From: Clarkia xantiana subsp. parviflora
Lineage: Eukaryota; Streptophyta; Magnoliopsida; Myrtales; Onagraceae
Direction of reading: 5' to 3'
DNA: 64,000 nucleotides
Assembly: GCA_036873135.1 (NCBI GenBank)
Contig: JAPTYO010000059.1
Span: 13,633,066-13,697,065 of the forward strand
Below, piece after piece: positions 1 to 11,321 of this stretch. A program made the position numbers and the translations under genes. The notes beneath the pieces were generated by a model, which was not told the DNA's origin, ran no database searches, and was given only the letters and a program-made list of their open reading frames with translations. Numbering within the stretch: position 1 is the stretch's first letter; each line of letters starts with the position of its first letter.

Positions 1-687
1 GTTGTGTGGGGAAGGTAGTGTGTCATAAGACCATCCGTACATCGGCCTTTCCCAATAACGTGCATTGGGGTAGGTGTACGATGAAATTAAGGTTAACAGA
101 TGATAGCTGCGATGGAGAAGGTGCCAGTGGAGACCAGTTCGGTAGAGATTGGCACTGGTAATTCGAATTTCGACTTAACTAATTTAATCCAGTCAGGAAA
201 TATGGTATCTTTTGGAGGGTTTATGTGCCCCTCCCAAATCTTGTTAGTATACTAACATTTTAACAAGGCTCTCCAACATTTTTTCATCTTTAATTAAACA
301 AATTTTTGCTGTTCACAATACTAAACATTTACACACCCCACATACTTGACAAAATACTTAATTAGTTTTTACAAACTAAAAAGCTGTCAAATTTGGATAA
401 GTTGCTCAACTTGGCCATATTTACTTGCTTGTACGTTGGCTGTCAATAGATGGCCTCAAGAAGTACTAGGTTACAATGAAGACTCTATATCAATAACCAA
501 GAAAAAAAATGTATTCTTTCTTGAACAAGTCTTTACATATATATATATTATTTCTTTAAGGTATATGATAGGGGATCTTAGGTAATCGTACTACGATAAT
601 GAGCTTCGAAACTATCATATAGATGGGCAAGCGATGTTCCCAACAAATTTAAAGATCGTTTCATATAGATGGGCAAGCGATGTTCCC
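1..687. other. AT-rich flank outside the inverted repeat
   Basis: No convincing gene is seen. The longest frame here (about 79 codons from 346) has no recognisable motif and lies in AT-rich DNA. The segment ends where the sequence shared with the right inverted-repeat arm begins. Confidence 0.6.
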
Positions 688-694
688 AACAAAT
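616..694. repeat. 33-bp direct repeat, two copies 46 bp apart
   Basis: The word starting CATATAGATGGGCAAGCG and ending CCAACAAAT occurs at 616-648 and again at 662-694. The outer boundary of the inverted repeat (688) lies inside the second copy. Confidence 0.85.
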
Positions 695-816
695 ATGAGA
701 GTTAAGAAACAAAATATCAAAATTTTTAATCTAGGACGATGGTTATTCATGTATTCTATAGATGAAACTGTTTTTAAGTTCTTTATAACGCATAATTAAA
801 GACCATTTTTTTAAGT

Positions 817-820
<4 letters not shown>

Positions 821-873
<53 letters not shown>
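821..873. repeat. (AT)n microsatellite
   Basis: About 26 AT dinucleotides. The matching tract in the right arm (about 50740-50764) is roughly half as long, so it has changed length since the arms separated. Confidence 0.95.
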
Positions 874-875
<2 letters not shown>

Positions 876-1737
876 GAACCGCACCGAACCCTTACGACCG
901 GGCGTGGGTTGTTGATCTATCTCCTCTCCTAGCACCGAAACACGATTAATTGATTAATAAATATACATATGTAATAAAATCAGTTATTTTATTATATACA
1001 GATTGAAATTTGATAAATATGCTTCACTATAGTTCATAATTTGTTGTGTTTTTCCATTTTATTATTTTATTGTCTATATAGAAAACTTTTATTTACTCAT
1101 ATAATAATTTAAGATAGAATAAAAAAACTAAAACCAGTTTTCTTTTTGTTGGTTCAACATAGTAGCTAATTTATATAGTGGCTAATTTATGTATTATCTA
1201 AGTATTTACTAATAACTTAATTAATAGCTGACGTTATATAGTGGCTAATTTATGTATTATCTAAGTATCAATATTGCCGAAGTCGGATAATAGGGAGGGC
1301 TGGCTGTCGAAAAGGTTTTTTTTTTCAATATTATAAAAGAAAATGTTATTTTAATCATAATCTAGTAACTATATAGGGTTAACAGGTTTTTGGTCAATGA
1401 TGTTTAACGATTTTTGAGTTTTAGTTTATAATATTTTTTTTGCTTAGTTTTGGTCTCATATGTTTGCATATTTGTCTAGTTTTGGTCTTTCCGTTACATA
1501 ACGTCCATATTTTCCGTTAAGTAATATGTGCAAATCATAGGATCCACCCTAAACTTTTAATTTTATTCAATTTTTAATCCCTCTAACATTTCCCTAACTC
1601 TTTTTTTGTTCAATTTAGTTCCAAATTTTAAAAATTGATCTCAAATTGGACAATTAGGTCCAATTGATTCAGCCCTGGGCTAGACAAGGACTGTGTCCGA
1701 CCACGGTCGGGGACGCCGGACCCAGCTGGAACGACTG

Positions 1738-2662
1738 ACGAGTATATGTTTAATCCTTTTGGCCGAGGAAATGTCATAAACACGAGTCCAATCGAGTTGA
1801 GTATCTGGTAACTTCGACTCTACTCTACTCGAATCATTCATTTATTGAACTTGATTCAATCTTATTTTTCAAGTTTGAGCTCAACTCAGTGTTGTATTCT
1901 ACGAGTTTGATCCTTCAGGGCCGAGTATATGTCAGATCCTTTTTGGCCGAGGAAATGTCATAAACACGACTCCAATCGAGTTTAGTATCCGGTAATTTTG
2001 AATCTACTCGAATCATTCATTTATTGAACTTGATTTAGTCTTATTTTTCAAGTTTGAGCTCAGCTCAGTGTTATATTCGACGAGTTTATTCCTTCTAGGC
2101 CGAATATATGTTTGATACTTTTGGGCCGAGGAAAAGTCATAAACACGAGTCCAATCGAGTTGAGTATCCGGTAACTTCGACTCTAATCAAATCATTCATT
2201 TATTGAACTCGAACTTGATTTAGTCTTATTTTTCAAGTTTGAGCTCAACTCAGTGTTATATTCGACGAGTTTGATCTTTCTGGGCCGAGTATATGTTTGA
2301 TCCTTTTGGGCCGAGGAAAAGTCATAAACACGAATCCAATCGAGTTAAGTGTCTGGTAACTTCGACTCTACTCGAATCATACATTTATTGACTCGAACTT
2401 GATTGAGTCTTATTTTTCAAGTTTAAGCTAAGCTCAGTGTTATATTCGACGAGTTTGATCCTTCTGGGACGGGTATATGTTTAATCATTTTGGGCCGAGG
2501 AAATTTCATAAACACGAGTCCAATCGAGTTGAGTATCTAGTAACTTCGAATCTACTTAAATCATTCATTTATTGAACTCGAACTTGATTTAGTCTTATTT
2601 TTCAAGTTTGAGCTCAACTCAGTGTTATATTCGACGAGTTTGATCCTTCTGGGCCGAATATA
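1738..2662 (+). repeat. 185-bp satellite, outer segment of left array
   Basis: About five tandem monomers of roughly 185 bp, each with GGGCCGAGGAAATGTCATAA, an ATTCATTTATTGAA block and CGACGAGTTTGATCC. It abuts the unique sequence CTGGAACGACTGACGAG, which also borders the right-arm array. The array continues at 12953 after the nested gypsy element. Confidence 0.95.
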
Positions 2663-2667
2663 TGTTT

Positions 2668-3457
2668 TGTTAGGTTCTAAGTTTCAGGTCAACGGGCGGT
2701 CGACCTAAGCCTTATTCCTCACTGGAGATGTTGCGGATTCGGTGCTCTTGAGTCTTGTCGTCCTAGCCCGTATCTTTCTGTCCTTCGCCTTCTCTTCTCT
2801 TCTCGCCCTGCAAGAGGGGCAATACCAAGCACGGAGGGGGGGGGGTGGTGCTTGATGTACCCTCTCCGATGCCTAAGTCAGTACGGTATTTGTAGAGAGA
2901 TAAAGCTATAGAGATGTCAGAGCTAAATCATGCACTTAGCCAAGATGATCAAATGAATGGTGGAAGAGTTGTATTTAGAGGCAACGGTGTCATTAAGATG
3001 ACTTAATGACATCGTTAACCTTTAAACACAATTAATTAGCCCTTAATCACGTAATTAAGACCTTAAGGCACGGAGAAGGTTGGCGAAAATAAACCGAGTA
3101 TGGGAGTTGGAAAATGGTGTCGGGGCCCTTGGGGGGGAGGAAAATCCGACCCCCCAAGGGTAGGGGTTGGGTGTGGCCACCCAACCCCTCCCTATGTGAG
3201 ATAGGGTTGGCCAACCCTATCTCCCCTAAGGGAGATCGGGTTGGCTGACCCGATCTCCCCTAGGGGAGGTCGGGTGTGGCCACCCGACCTCACCTAGGTG
3301 AGTTTACCTCGGCCCGGATGAGTATTTTGGCCTCGTCCGGACCTTTGGTGTTTCCGCGGGGTGTTTGGGTCGAAGTTTCGATTTACAATCATTAACGGGG
3401 TGATCAAAATAAAACGATTCGGAAGTCAACGGGTTCAAATTGGGCGTATATCCATCA
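2668..3457 (-). repeat. 3' LTR of gypsy element 1 (790 bp)
   Basis: Begins TGTTAGGTTC and ends TATATCCATCA in plus-strand reading, like the copy at 12228-12947. It is 70 bp longer because of extra palindromic modules at about 3190-3290, including GGGTTGGCCAACCC, GGGTTGGCTGACCC and GGGTGTGGCCACCC. Its TATA word reads TCTAAATA, against TATAAATA in the other copy. Confidence 0.93.
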
Positions 3458-3470
3458 CATGCCCCCGAGT
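3458..3470 (-). promoter_or_regulatory. Polypurine tract of gypsy element 1
   Basis: The minus-strand sequence immediately before the 3' LTR reads ACTCGGGGGCATG then TGATGG. Plus-strand priming at such a G-rich tract is typical of plant gypsy elements. The same layout occurs at 41324 and 61291. Confidence 0.75.
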
Positions 3471-4965
3471 CAACCAATGGCCTGACCCTTGATTGACTCT
3501 ATTTTTAGGATGGTATGACATGCGCAATTTGAAGCCGGGATTTTACCTTTTGTCGGAATACTTACTTACCCATGGATTTGTGTCTCTGACCCTGCCCCCT
3601 GCCTTATAAGATAGAGGAATTGCAAACGTCAGAATAGCACGGACACGTGTCCAAGCACGTGTCCGTTTGAGATGGAAATAATAAATCTATCCCCGCCATG
3701 GGCGTATACTTGAAAAATATATGCTCGCGTGGGGGTGTAATATGAATACAGCTAAACGGGTCCATGCTTCAATTTTCATGTCGGGGTAAGTCTAAATGGA
3801 TAAATTTTTTAATTTTGGTCTAAAATATTTCTAAGTATGGGATGCTTAAAAATAAACCCATGAGATGTTAACTTGAGTGGAAATATGCCTAACCATAGTC
3901 TAAGGGAGGTAAAGATGATAGTTTTCCTTTAACCCTTAGATCTCCTCTAATTTTAAATGGAGGATTGTGATTATGTCACTTTAAAAAACCCTACACCTTT
4001 TCAAATATATAGAGGAGTAAAGAAATTACCTCACTTAGCCACCATTGTCATCTTTTCCTTTTTTCCTCACACTTGGAGACCAAGGGAGGAATTCTTGCAC
4101 ACCAAGGGAGAGGGGCCGGCCAAAATTCTGGTGGGGGACCAGGAATTCCGACCAGCACGGACAAGGGGAGACCACCGGCACGGGGCGAAGGCGGCAGGAG
4201 GACCAGCGGAGGTCGACGGCGCGATTCCGGCTGGGCGGAGCAGACCTCGGCTCACGGCGGTGCTTGGCGAGGTTACGAAGCAGCAGCGGCGTGGCGGGGA
4301 CGTCGACGGCGCGGAGGACGGCGACTGAGGTTCCGGCGGGTCACGGCGGAGGTGGGATAAGTAAGATCCGGTGCGGCTCGGTCCCGGCGGCGACGAAGGG
4401 TGATCTCCGGCGAGGGGCTGATTTCCGGCGACTTTCAAACTCGAATTCCGGACCCGTTTACCAAATCGGGTCGGGTTTTCCAAAGGTCCAATATTTTCCT
4501 TTCCATTACCGTATAAAATGTTGATTTTTGAATTGCCGATATTCGATTGCCGATGCTTGATTGAATATGTGATTGCCGTAGATAGCCGTGGATTTGGGGA
4601 AAATTTTTTGACCGGTCGTCTGGAGATAGTTTTTTGTCCGATTAAACTATTCCCGTTTTAAATTTGATGTCGAGACGCCATTTGTGTGTTGATTTCCGTT
4701 GAGGGGCGTAATCGTACTTTTACCCGGGAATTGATTTTCGGTTTGAGCAAAATTGTCTGATTTCATCGTTTGGGTGTCCTTGGCGCGTGTTTGTTACCTT
4801 TGTTGGATGCCTTTGGATTTTTGTTTGTTGTTTGTCGGATGCCGGGGTATGCTCGGTCTTTCCGGAAGTTTTCTTGTTTTGACATCTGTCATACCGTGGC
4901 AGGTGCTGTATTCGTGGTGGTGTCCCCGTACGCAAACTCTGCAAAGGCGTTACATCCTTCGAAGG
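3471..4965. other. Untranslated region of gypsy element 1, likely promoter/5' UTR of the antisense gene
   Basis: The first 600 bp are AT-rich and featureless. From 4080 to 4480 it is G+C-rich with CGGCG-type low complexity. Overlapping frames on both strands there look like compositional artefacts. TATA-like words at about 4004 (ATATATAG) and 4511 (TATAAAA) point toward the antisense gene and could be its promoter, but this is only inference. Confidence 0.4.
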
Positions 4966-7415
4966 ATGAGTAAGTTTCTCTTTCTTTCTATTCGCCGCAT
5001 CGCTTTCTTTCCTTCCCTTAGTTTGGAGTTGAATTCTAAGCCATACACTGAGCCGAGGTGTTAGTCAGAGCCTGATTCAAGCTTGGAATTTCTCACTGCC
5101 TTTGATTTAGGTCTCGCTGCTTTGTCGGAGAACTACCTGACTAGGTCTGATTATAACGAGCATGTTACTTTAGGTGACATTTTCCCCTTAGATGAGCCTT
5201 TATATCCCTTCCTCCCTTCCTTGGGGAACACCCGCCAGATCGTGACAGAGCCCCCCAGGGGGAAGGTTGTTGTTTATCCTTCCCAGATTCGGTTTGGATT
5301 GCGGCTGCCTTATTGCGATGATCTTGTAGAATTGAGTAGGTTCTTTAGGATCTCCCCTGTGAACCTTGCCCCTAGTGCTATCCGCGTCTGGGTGGGTTCC
5401 GGGTGTTATGCCACTGGTACTCCTGGAAGTACTCACTGGTCTTGTTCCGACGCTTCTATCGATTCCAGTATCAGAGGAAGGTAGGCTTCGCGAGTTTTGT
5501 AACTCGCCATCCGTCCCTCAAAGATTTCCGATTTGCTGATTTCGGGTTGAGCGGGGTCGAGTGGGATACTTCTCTTCGCTTCGTGGCCCGGAGCGATAAC
5601 TCGGCGAGCCACTGGGCCAAACATTATTTCTTCATTACGGATCGATATGTTACTTGGTCGGTCTTGAATGAGGATCGGTCAGACGGCTGGCCTGCCTTTG
5701 GGGAGTTCTCTTCTGTGGATTTAGAGACTATGAAGACCATCTATGAGAGCAACAGGACCCAGTCATACTGCCCCGTGTCCTTGGTGACCGAGACAGATCT
5801 TTATGAGGCAGGGATTAGTTTGACTCCTGACTCCGGGGGTTCGGTATGTTACTTAGTCTTCTCATCTACATTTACTTTCTGCTCTTCCCTTGTAGGTTGG
5901 TTTCACGGGAAAACGTATAACGTGCAGGCAACTTCGGTCGATCTGAGCAAGAGGAAGGCTCCCTCCAGCTCTACACCAAAGAAATCCCCTATGCTTGGGA
6001 AGACCGCTGGGGCCTCTGGTATGCTTCCTTCTCTTTTCCTCTTATGGTATACTTGTGTTTTTACTTACACTGTTTTCCTTGTATTGTTAGGGCACTCTCA
6101 TTTGGTGACTGAGAGAGTTGTCTCCGTGGGCAAGGGCTCTGGACCTTCTAAGTCCAAGTCGCGGAGGTCCGACTCTGAGGTCGGGGCCTCGGCTGTCAAG
6201 AAGAAGAAAGCTGCAGATCCTCCTCCACCTGGTGTTCGTCCCCCGACCCTGTCTCGCGACAAAGAGATAGTGGTCGAAGAGGCGCATTCCCGAGCTGATA
6301 AAGGGAAGCGACCTGTTGGTGATGGTGGAGTGGTCACTGGTTCTCCATCCCCTGCCCCCAGCCGAGGGCACGGTCGTCAGGTTCGATCTTCTCCATGTCA
6401 CTGATGCTTCTATGTTTGTATTTTTCTTTATCTTGCTTTGTTTGTATAGGTGGGCCTCCGGCTTTGAGTCGGAAAGATTTCACGCGCCTTACTGACGAGG
6501 ATATCGTTGGGTCTGAGTGGACTCCTTTTGCTGGGTTGAAGGAGCTCCACCTTGATAGCGGGTCTTCCTTGCGCACTCCGGAGGTTGGTATCCGTGTGCT
6601 TCGCGGTGCCATCCCTCCTGGTGATCGTGCTGCTCAGCCTAAGTCTCCTAGGGAGACCCGGCGTTTCATTCAGGGTGTACTATCCTGTTATGTGCCTGTG
6701 AGTGGTGTCTCGCTTTCCCCTTTTTACCTTCATGTGGTTGCTTTTCCAGTTACTCATCTCTTATTAAATTTTCAGGGTATGTCTGACATGGTGAACATGT
6801 CATCCCTTGTTCTTGAGCTATCCGATGAGAAGAAAGCTCTTGAGGATAGCCAGGTATCCCTGAAGGCGGAGCTTGCCACTGCCACTGAGAAGGCACGCCT
6901 GTCCGATCTGAGACTACCGTAGGTAGCTTACGCCGGGAGGCTAAGGTCGCATCTTCACTCCATTCTGAGGAGTTGCGGAAACTTGAGGCAAGGTGCCGGG
7001 CAGAGGAGAGGACTGTCGCAGTATCTGAGTACAAGGCTTCTTCTGCCTTTACTGCTGACTACAGTGTGCGGCTTACTCAGGAGATGAACCAGTTTGGCGA
7101 GTATCTTGTTGACCATATTTTTCGTATTGATCCTCAGTTTCCGGTTGGCGATCTGGGTGATTTTGGACCGTACGCTACTGGTTACATGGCTGTCCTTAGG
7201 GGTCAGGCTGCTGTTGCTGACGAGCCTGCCCCTGCACAGGTGGATGCTACGCCTGTGGATATTGACACTTCGGACTCTTCCTCATCTTCCTCTATCTCTG
7301 CTGGTGGTTTGACCTCAGGGGGTCAGGGGGACTCCTCAGAGGGCTCTGGTTTATGTATTGACATCTTTCTATCTTTGTATATACGACCATACTCTTCCTC
7401 CCCTTTGATGGGTTG
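4966..7415 (+). CDS. Antisense extra gene of gypsy element 1, PF04195-like, spliced and frameshifted
   Basis: Lies on the strand opposite gag. The N-terminal block has YPSQIRFGLRLPYCDDLVE, FFRI and APSAIRVW, the pattern of the plant 'putative gypsy type transposon' domain (PF04195). A basic linker rich in Lys/Ser/Pro follows, then a short coiled-coil stretch (LELSDEKKALEDSQVSLKAE) and an acidic, serine-rich C-terminus. A likely start is ATG at 4966 just before a GTAAGT donor, as in the homologue at 57978-60652. Intron-like tracts with GTATG donors and pyrimidine-rich TAG acceptors lie near 5844-5895 and 6019-6090, with others near 6380-6450 and 6695-6776; exact borders are uncertain. One-base frameshifts near 5400 and 6910 break the frame, so this copy is probably dead. 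Function is unknown. Such extra ORFs are known from Tat-lineage elements. Confidence 0.6.
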
Positions 7416-7737
7416 AGTATCTTTTGGGATTGCTGTAGGATTTTGTGTTGCTTTCCTTTTTCGTATTGTGTTGTTGGCAGTGTGGATCACTTGCCTTTTG
7501 ATGGGTACTTCGTACGCTTTTGTATGTATTCCTTTGATCGTGGACTCTTCCTTTGGTGTGTTTCTTTTACTTATCCTTCTTTTGTGTTTTCCTTCATGCC
7601 ATACCTGCTATCTCATCAAGAAAAAAAATTATGTGTTCTTTATACAACTTTACTTTGCAATTATTTTCTCATGGGATCCTTCTTAGTATGGTGCAATGAT
7701 CTCTTCTGATACCCTTTAAATAATATATACGGTACTG

Positions 7738-8560
7738 CTAGACCAAAGATACGCTTTTGGTGGGCGTCGAAAACTGTTCACGAGATACGCTCTCGGAGGG
7801 CACCAGTAGTTAGACCAAAGATACGCTCTTGGTGGGCGTCGAAACTGTTCGCGAGATACGCTCTCGGAGGGCACCAGTAGTTAGACCAAAGATACGCTCT
7901 TGGTGGGCGTCGAAACTGTTCACGAGATACGCTCTCGGAGGGCACCAGTAGTTAGACCAAAGATACGCTCCTGGTGGGCGTCGAATCTGGTAGTTTGAAA
8001 TCTACCTCAAGATACGCTCTTGGGGGCGTCGAATCTGGTAGTTTGAAATCTACCTCAAGATACGCTCCTGGGGGCGTCGAAGGTCGTAGTTTTTAGAAGC
8101 TACTCTCAAGATACGCTCTTGGGGGCGTCGAAATTCGTAGTTTTTGGAAACCACTCTCAAGATACGCTCTTGGGGGCGTCGAAATTCGTAGTTTTTGGAA
8201 ACCACTCTCAAGATTCGCTCTTGGGTGCGTCGAAGGTCGTAGTATAGAAACTACTCTCAAGATACGCTCTTGGGGGCGTCGAAGGTCGTAGTATGAACAC
8301 TACTCTCAAGATACGCTCTTGGGGGCGTCGAATGCCGTAGTATAAAAACTACTCTCAAGATACGCTCTTGGGGGCGTCGAAGGTCATAGTATAAAAACTA
8401 CTCTCAAGATACGCTCTTGGGGGCGTCGAAGGTCGTAGTATAAAAACTACTCTCAAGATACGCTCTTGGGTGCGTCGAATCTGTTCGCGGGATAGGCTCC
8501 CGGAGGGCACAGGGTTCGTAGTTTTAGAACTACTCTCAAGATACGCTCTTGGTGGCGTCG
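7738..8560. repeat. Tandem array of covarying hairpins in gypsy element 1
   Basis: First about three 71-bp units, then about ten 55-60-bp units, all built round AGATACGCTC..GGGCGTC. Hairpin 1 has a TACGC loop with changing but paired stems: CGAGA/TCTCG (7781-7795), CAAGA/TCTTG (8008-8022), CGGGA/TCCCG with loop TAGGC (8488-8502). Hairpin 2 has GGTAG/CTACC (7989-8006), GTAGT/ACTAC (8288-8303) and GTAGTT/AACTAC (8518-8533). The array sits between the gag side and the antisense gene, the position of the hypervariable 3' region of Tat-lineage elements. Confidence 0.9.
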
Positions 8561-8854
8561 AAGGTGTTGTTGACTTGGAAGTCATATCTGTGTAAGGATA
8601 ACATAATGATTGTGTCACCACCCTCTTTGAAATTTTTTTTTGAGTAACTTCTACTTCTTTAGGGAGCATTCAAGTCTTTATATACACACGGGATGCCTTG
8701 GGTGGATCAAGACACCCTTTGGAGGAAATCAAAGATAGTTGTAGAGTTGGAGTAACTTCTTGAGTTCTCCTTCTCAAAAGTTGTTTTTGGAAAACTTAGA
8801 ATGCTTGAACATGCAAAGTGCTAAATATGAAACTAAGGATATGGGGTGGTGAGT

Positions 8855-9400
8855 TTGTCTGTTGCCACGTACTCCCTTAGGCCTCCATTATAAATCATCT
8901 CCTCCACTTCTATCTTCAGCACCATGCAGTCGTTAGTTTGATGCCCCCAGGTCCCATGGTACTCACACCAACCCTGTGCATCTCTTCCTAGGAAGGCCTT
9001 GCCCTCCTCCTTGCATGTGGGTAGTTCTTCCTTGAGGTACTCTGAAAAATTTCTTATATCTTCACTGTAAGGGGTGTGAATTTGAAATTTACACCTCCTT
9101 CCAGCGTGTCAGTCTCTCTTTCTTTTTCCAGGACTTCTTCTGATTGCTCCATCTCCTTTGCAAATGCCTTGTCTAGCTTCTCTTTGAGCTCTCTCATTGT
9201 GCTTGTCATGACCATTTCATAGAGCCCTCCATATCAAATGAGGTTGGATGCATGTTTCTAAGGAAGGCTCTGACGGCCTCTCTTCTTGTGATGTCCATGT
9301 TGGCACCATAATTGAAGAATCTCTCAAAGTAGCTTGACATGGATTCCCTCGGCATTTGTTTGATGTCATCTATGTATCGAAAACCTCTTATGATGGGGTC
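8855..9400 (-). pseudogene. Second, partial gag fragment in place of pol
   Basis: Minus-strand reading gives DDIKQMPRESMSSYFERF and RAFLRNMHP, closely parallel to the main gag at 10336-11316 (DDVKQENDESLADYYTRF, RAFIRNLG). Further on, in another frame, comes WCEYHGTWGHQTNDC, a degenerate gag zinc-knuckle-like motif matching WCDNHEAYGHDTNEC of the main gag. The element therefore has two gag segments from different relatives in tandem, the second starting shortly after the protease linker. This suggests template switching during reverse transcription or an old nested insertion (inference). It is frameshifted and without a clear start. Confidence 0.7.
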
Positions 9401-9715
9401 CCTTGTTCTCTTTCCTTCTACGCTCCCTGGCTGCCAAGGTATGTTTGTTATCTTTACAGCCTTGCTCATGTGTCTCTTCTTAGTCATTCCTTGAAAAAGC
9501 TGCCTGCTCAGGCGGAGTGCAACTCCGTTCTTCATCTTTCTTTGCCTTTGTCTCCTCATCACCTTCTTTTTGTCTTGGTTGGCCCCTATCATGACCATTG
9601 CCACTGTGTCTGACTTGTGTGATCCACGTCTCATGGAATTGACGTAGCATTGCCTTGCAGTGCGTTGATCACCCAAAACTTCTCCAATTCCGTTCTCAGT
9701 GATGTATTTCAGCTT

Positions 9716-10327
9716 CTAATGCACGGTAGATGGCACGATTCCGTATGGATTTATGGTTGTTCTTCCTAAGATCCCATTGTAGGCTCCCAGGCTTTCAACC
9801 ACTAAGAAGTTAACATCCACCTTCAGCTGTGTCCACCCTTGGCTCATGATCACTGGCAGGGTTATCATTCCCAGGGGGTAACTTGTTGCCCCTGAGAAGC
9901 CAACCAGAGGGAAGTTGACTTGTTTGATGTCTGCCTTCGTTTTTCCTATTTCTTCTAGGACCCTTAGGCTTAGGAGGTCTGCCGAGCTGCCCCCATCTAC
10001 CAGTATTCTCTTTACATCAAAATTATCAATGTCTATTGTGATGACTAAAGCATCGTCATGTGGGAAGACAATGTGGCTCTTGTCCTTCTCCGAGAATTCA
10101 ATCTTCATCTCCTCTCCTTCTCGTGGTCTCTTTCTCCACCTTGGTACTGAGCTCAGTTTGGATGCGTAAACCTCCCTTGCATTAGCAGTTGGGCCACCTG
10201 ATGCCACTCCTCCGTGTATCATGTTTATAGTCCCCCTCTTGTTGGGTGGGGGATTATAGTCTACTTTGTTTTTCCCTTTGTCCTTGTATGATGGCCCTAA
10301 CTGTATACTGTTGCCCCCGTGATCCAC
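9716..10327 (-). pseudogene. Aspartic protease region of gypsy element 1
   Basis: Contains GTINMIHGG, then PHDDALVITIDIDNFDVKRILVDGGSSADLL with the active-site-like DGGSS, then FPLVGFSGATSYPLGMITLPV and YNGILGRTTINP. This is the retropepsin-like block of Tat-group elements and aligns along its length with 54200-54720 of the other gypsy element. The frame ends at an amber codon at 9716-9718 where the relative has Gln (STVHQK), consistent with a C-to-T change. The linker (GDQRTARQCYVNSM) continues in the same frame to about 9600. It is joined to gag by a frameshift near 10340. Confidence 0.8.
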
Positions 10328-10335
10328 GAACTGTT

Positions 10336-11316
10336 TTAGCTCCCCCTTTTGATGATATTGTTGATGCTTAGCTTCAGGCTAAAGCATTCGTTCGTATCAT
10401 GCCCGTATGCCTCATGGTTATCACACCATCTATCCTTGTGTGTCCCTACCATAGGCGCTCTCCATCTTCCGGGGGGTGACCAGAGTTTCTGATTTCTCAT
10501 CTCTCTTAGGACCACTGCTGGGGTGGCGTTCAATGGTATGAACTTGATGACATTTATTTCCCTAGCCTTCAGTGGTTCGCCCATCTGATTTCTTTGCTGA
10601 GGCGGACGCCACTCCTGCTGCCTTATGGGTTGAGGTGCCTGAGGTGGCTTTCCTCTGTTCGGCTTTGTATTGTCCTCCTTAGCTGCTTGAATCTTGGCTT
10701 TCTTACTCGCCCTGTGCCTCTCCAGGTCTATATGAGTTTTTACTCTCCCTGCTAGCTCCTCTAAGGTGCTTGCTGGTTTCTTGGTCATCTTTTCTGCCAG
10801 TGTGGACCCGAAGCGGCCTAGGTTTCTTATGAAGGCTCTTATTATCTCACCCTCAGTGATGTCGCCCTGTATGTCTGCTATGTTCTGGTTAAACCTAGTG
10901 TAGTAATCAGCCAGAGATTCATCATTTTCTTGCTTCACATCATCGATGGAGCCTGTTCCTTTGAGTAGCTTCCTTTCTCCTAGGTATCTCTGAAGAAATT
11001 TCGCCTTTAGCTGCGTCCATGAGTGGATGCTCTCAGTAGGTAGGCTAAAGAACCAGTGTGAGGCCACCCCTGATAGGGTGTTTGGAAATAGGAGTGCCTT
11101 GTATCTTTCATCGGTAGTTCTCCCGAATAGAGAGGCTTCATGCTGTTGAATATGCTCCAAAGGGTCTCCCTTTCCATTGTACTTTGCTATCTGTATTGTA
11201 TGCAGGGAGTCTGGCACTTTGTTCATTTCCAACTCCCTTGTGAAGGGGTGGTTCGTTTTGTCACTCAGACAGTGTAAGCCGTTTCTCTTTGACTCATTCA
11301 TTTTTCTCACTATCAT
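10336..11316 (-). pseudogene. gag capsid and nucleocapsid region of gypsy element 1
   Basis: About 326 residues. The N-terminal half is a plant gypsy gag capsid (retrotrans_gag type): YNGKGDPLEHIQQHEA, LFPNTLSGVASHWFFSLP, FLQRYLGERKLLKG, DESLADYYTRFNQ, IRAFIRNLG. A basic, proline/glutamine-rich linker follows, and the C-terminus holds CDNHEAYGHDTNEC, the reduced zinc-knuckle-like motif of this group. The capsid would form the cytoplasmic virus-like particle and the C-terminus would bind element RNA. Frameshifts separate it from the N-terminal part (near 11325) and from the protease (near 10340). Confidence 0.82.
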
Positions 11317-11321
11317 GGCCT

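Noticed and set aside
4045..4524. Four overlapping frames of 95-159 codons on both strands
   Set aside because: They lie in G+C-rich low-complexity DNA with no motif or coding signal. Probably 5' UTR or promoter of the antisense gene.
7738..8560. CRISPR-like repeat array
   Set aside because: Repeats are contiguous units without unique spacers, lie inside a plant retrotransposon, and no cas genes are present.
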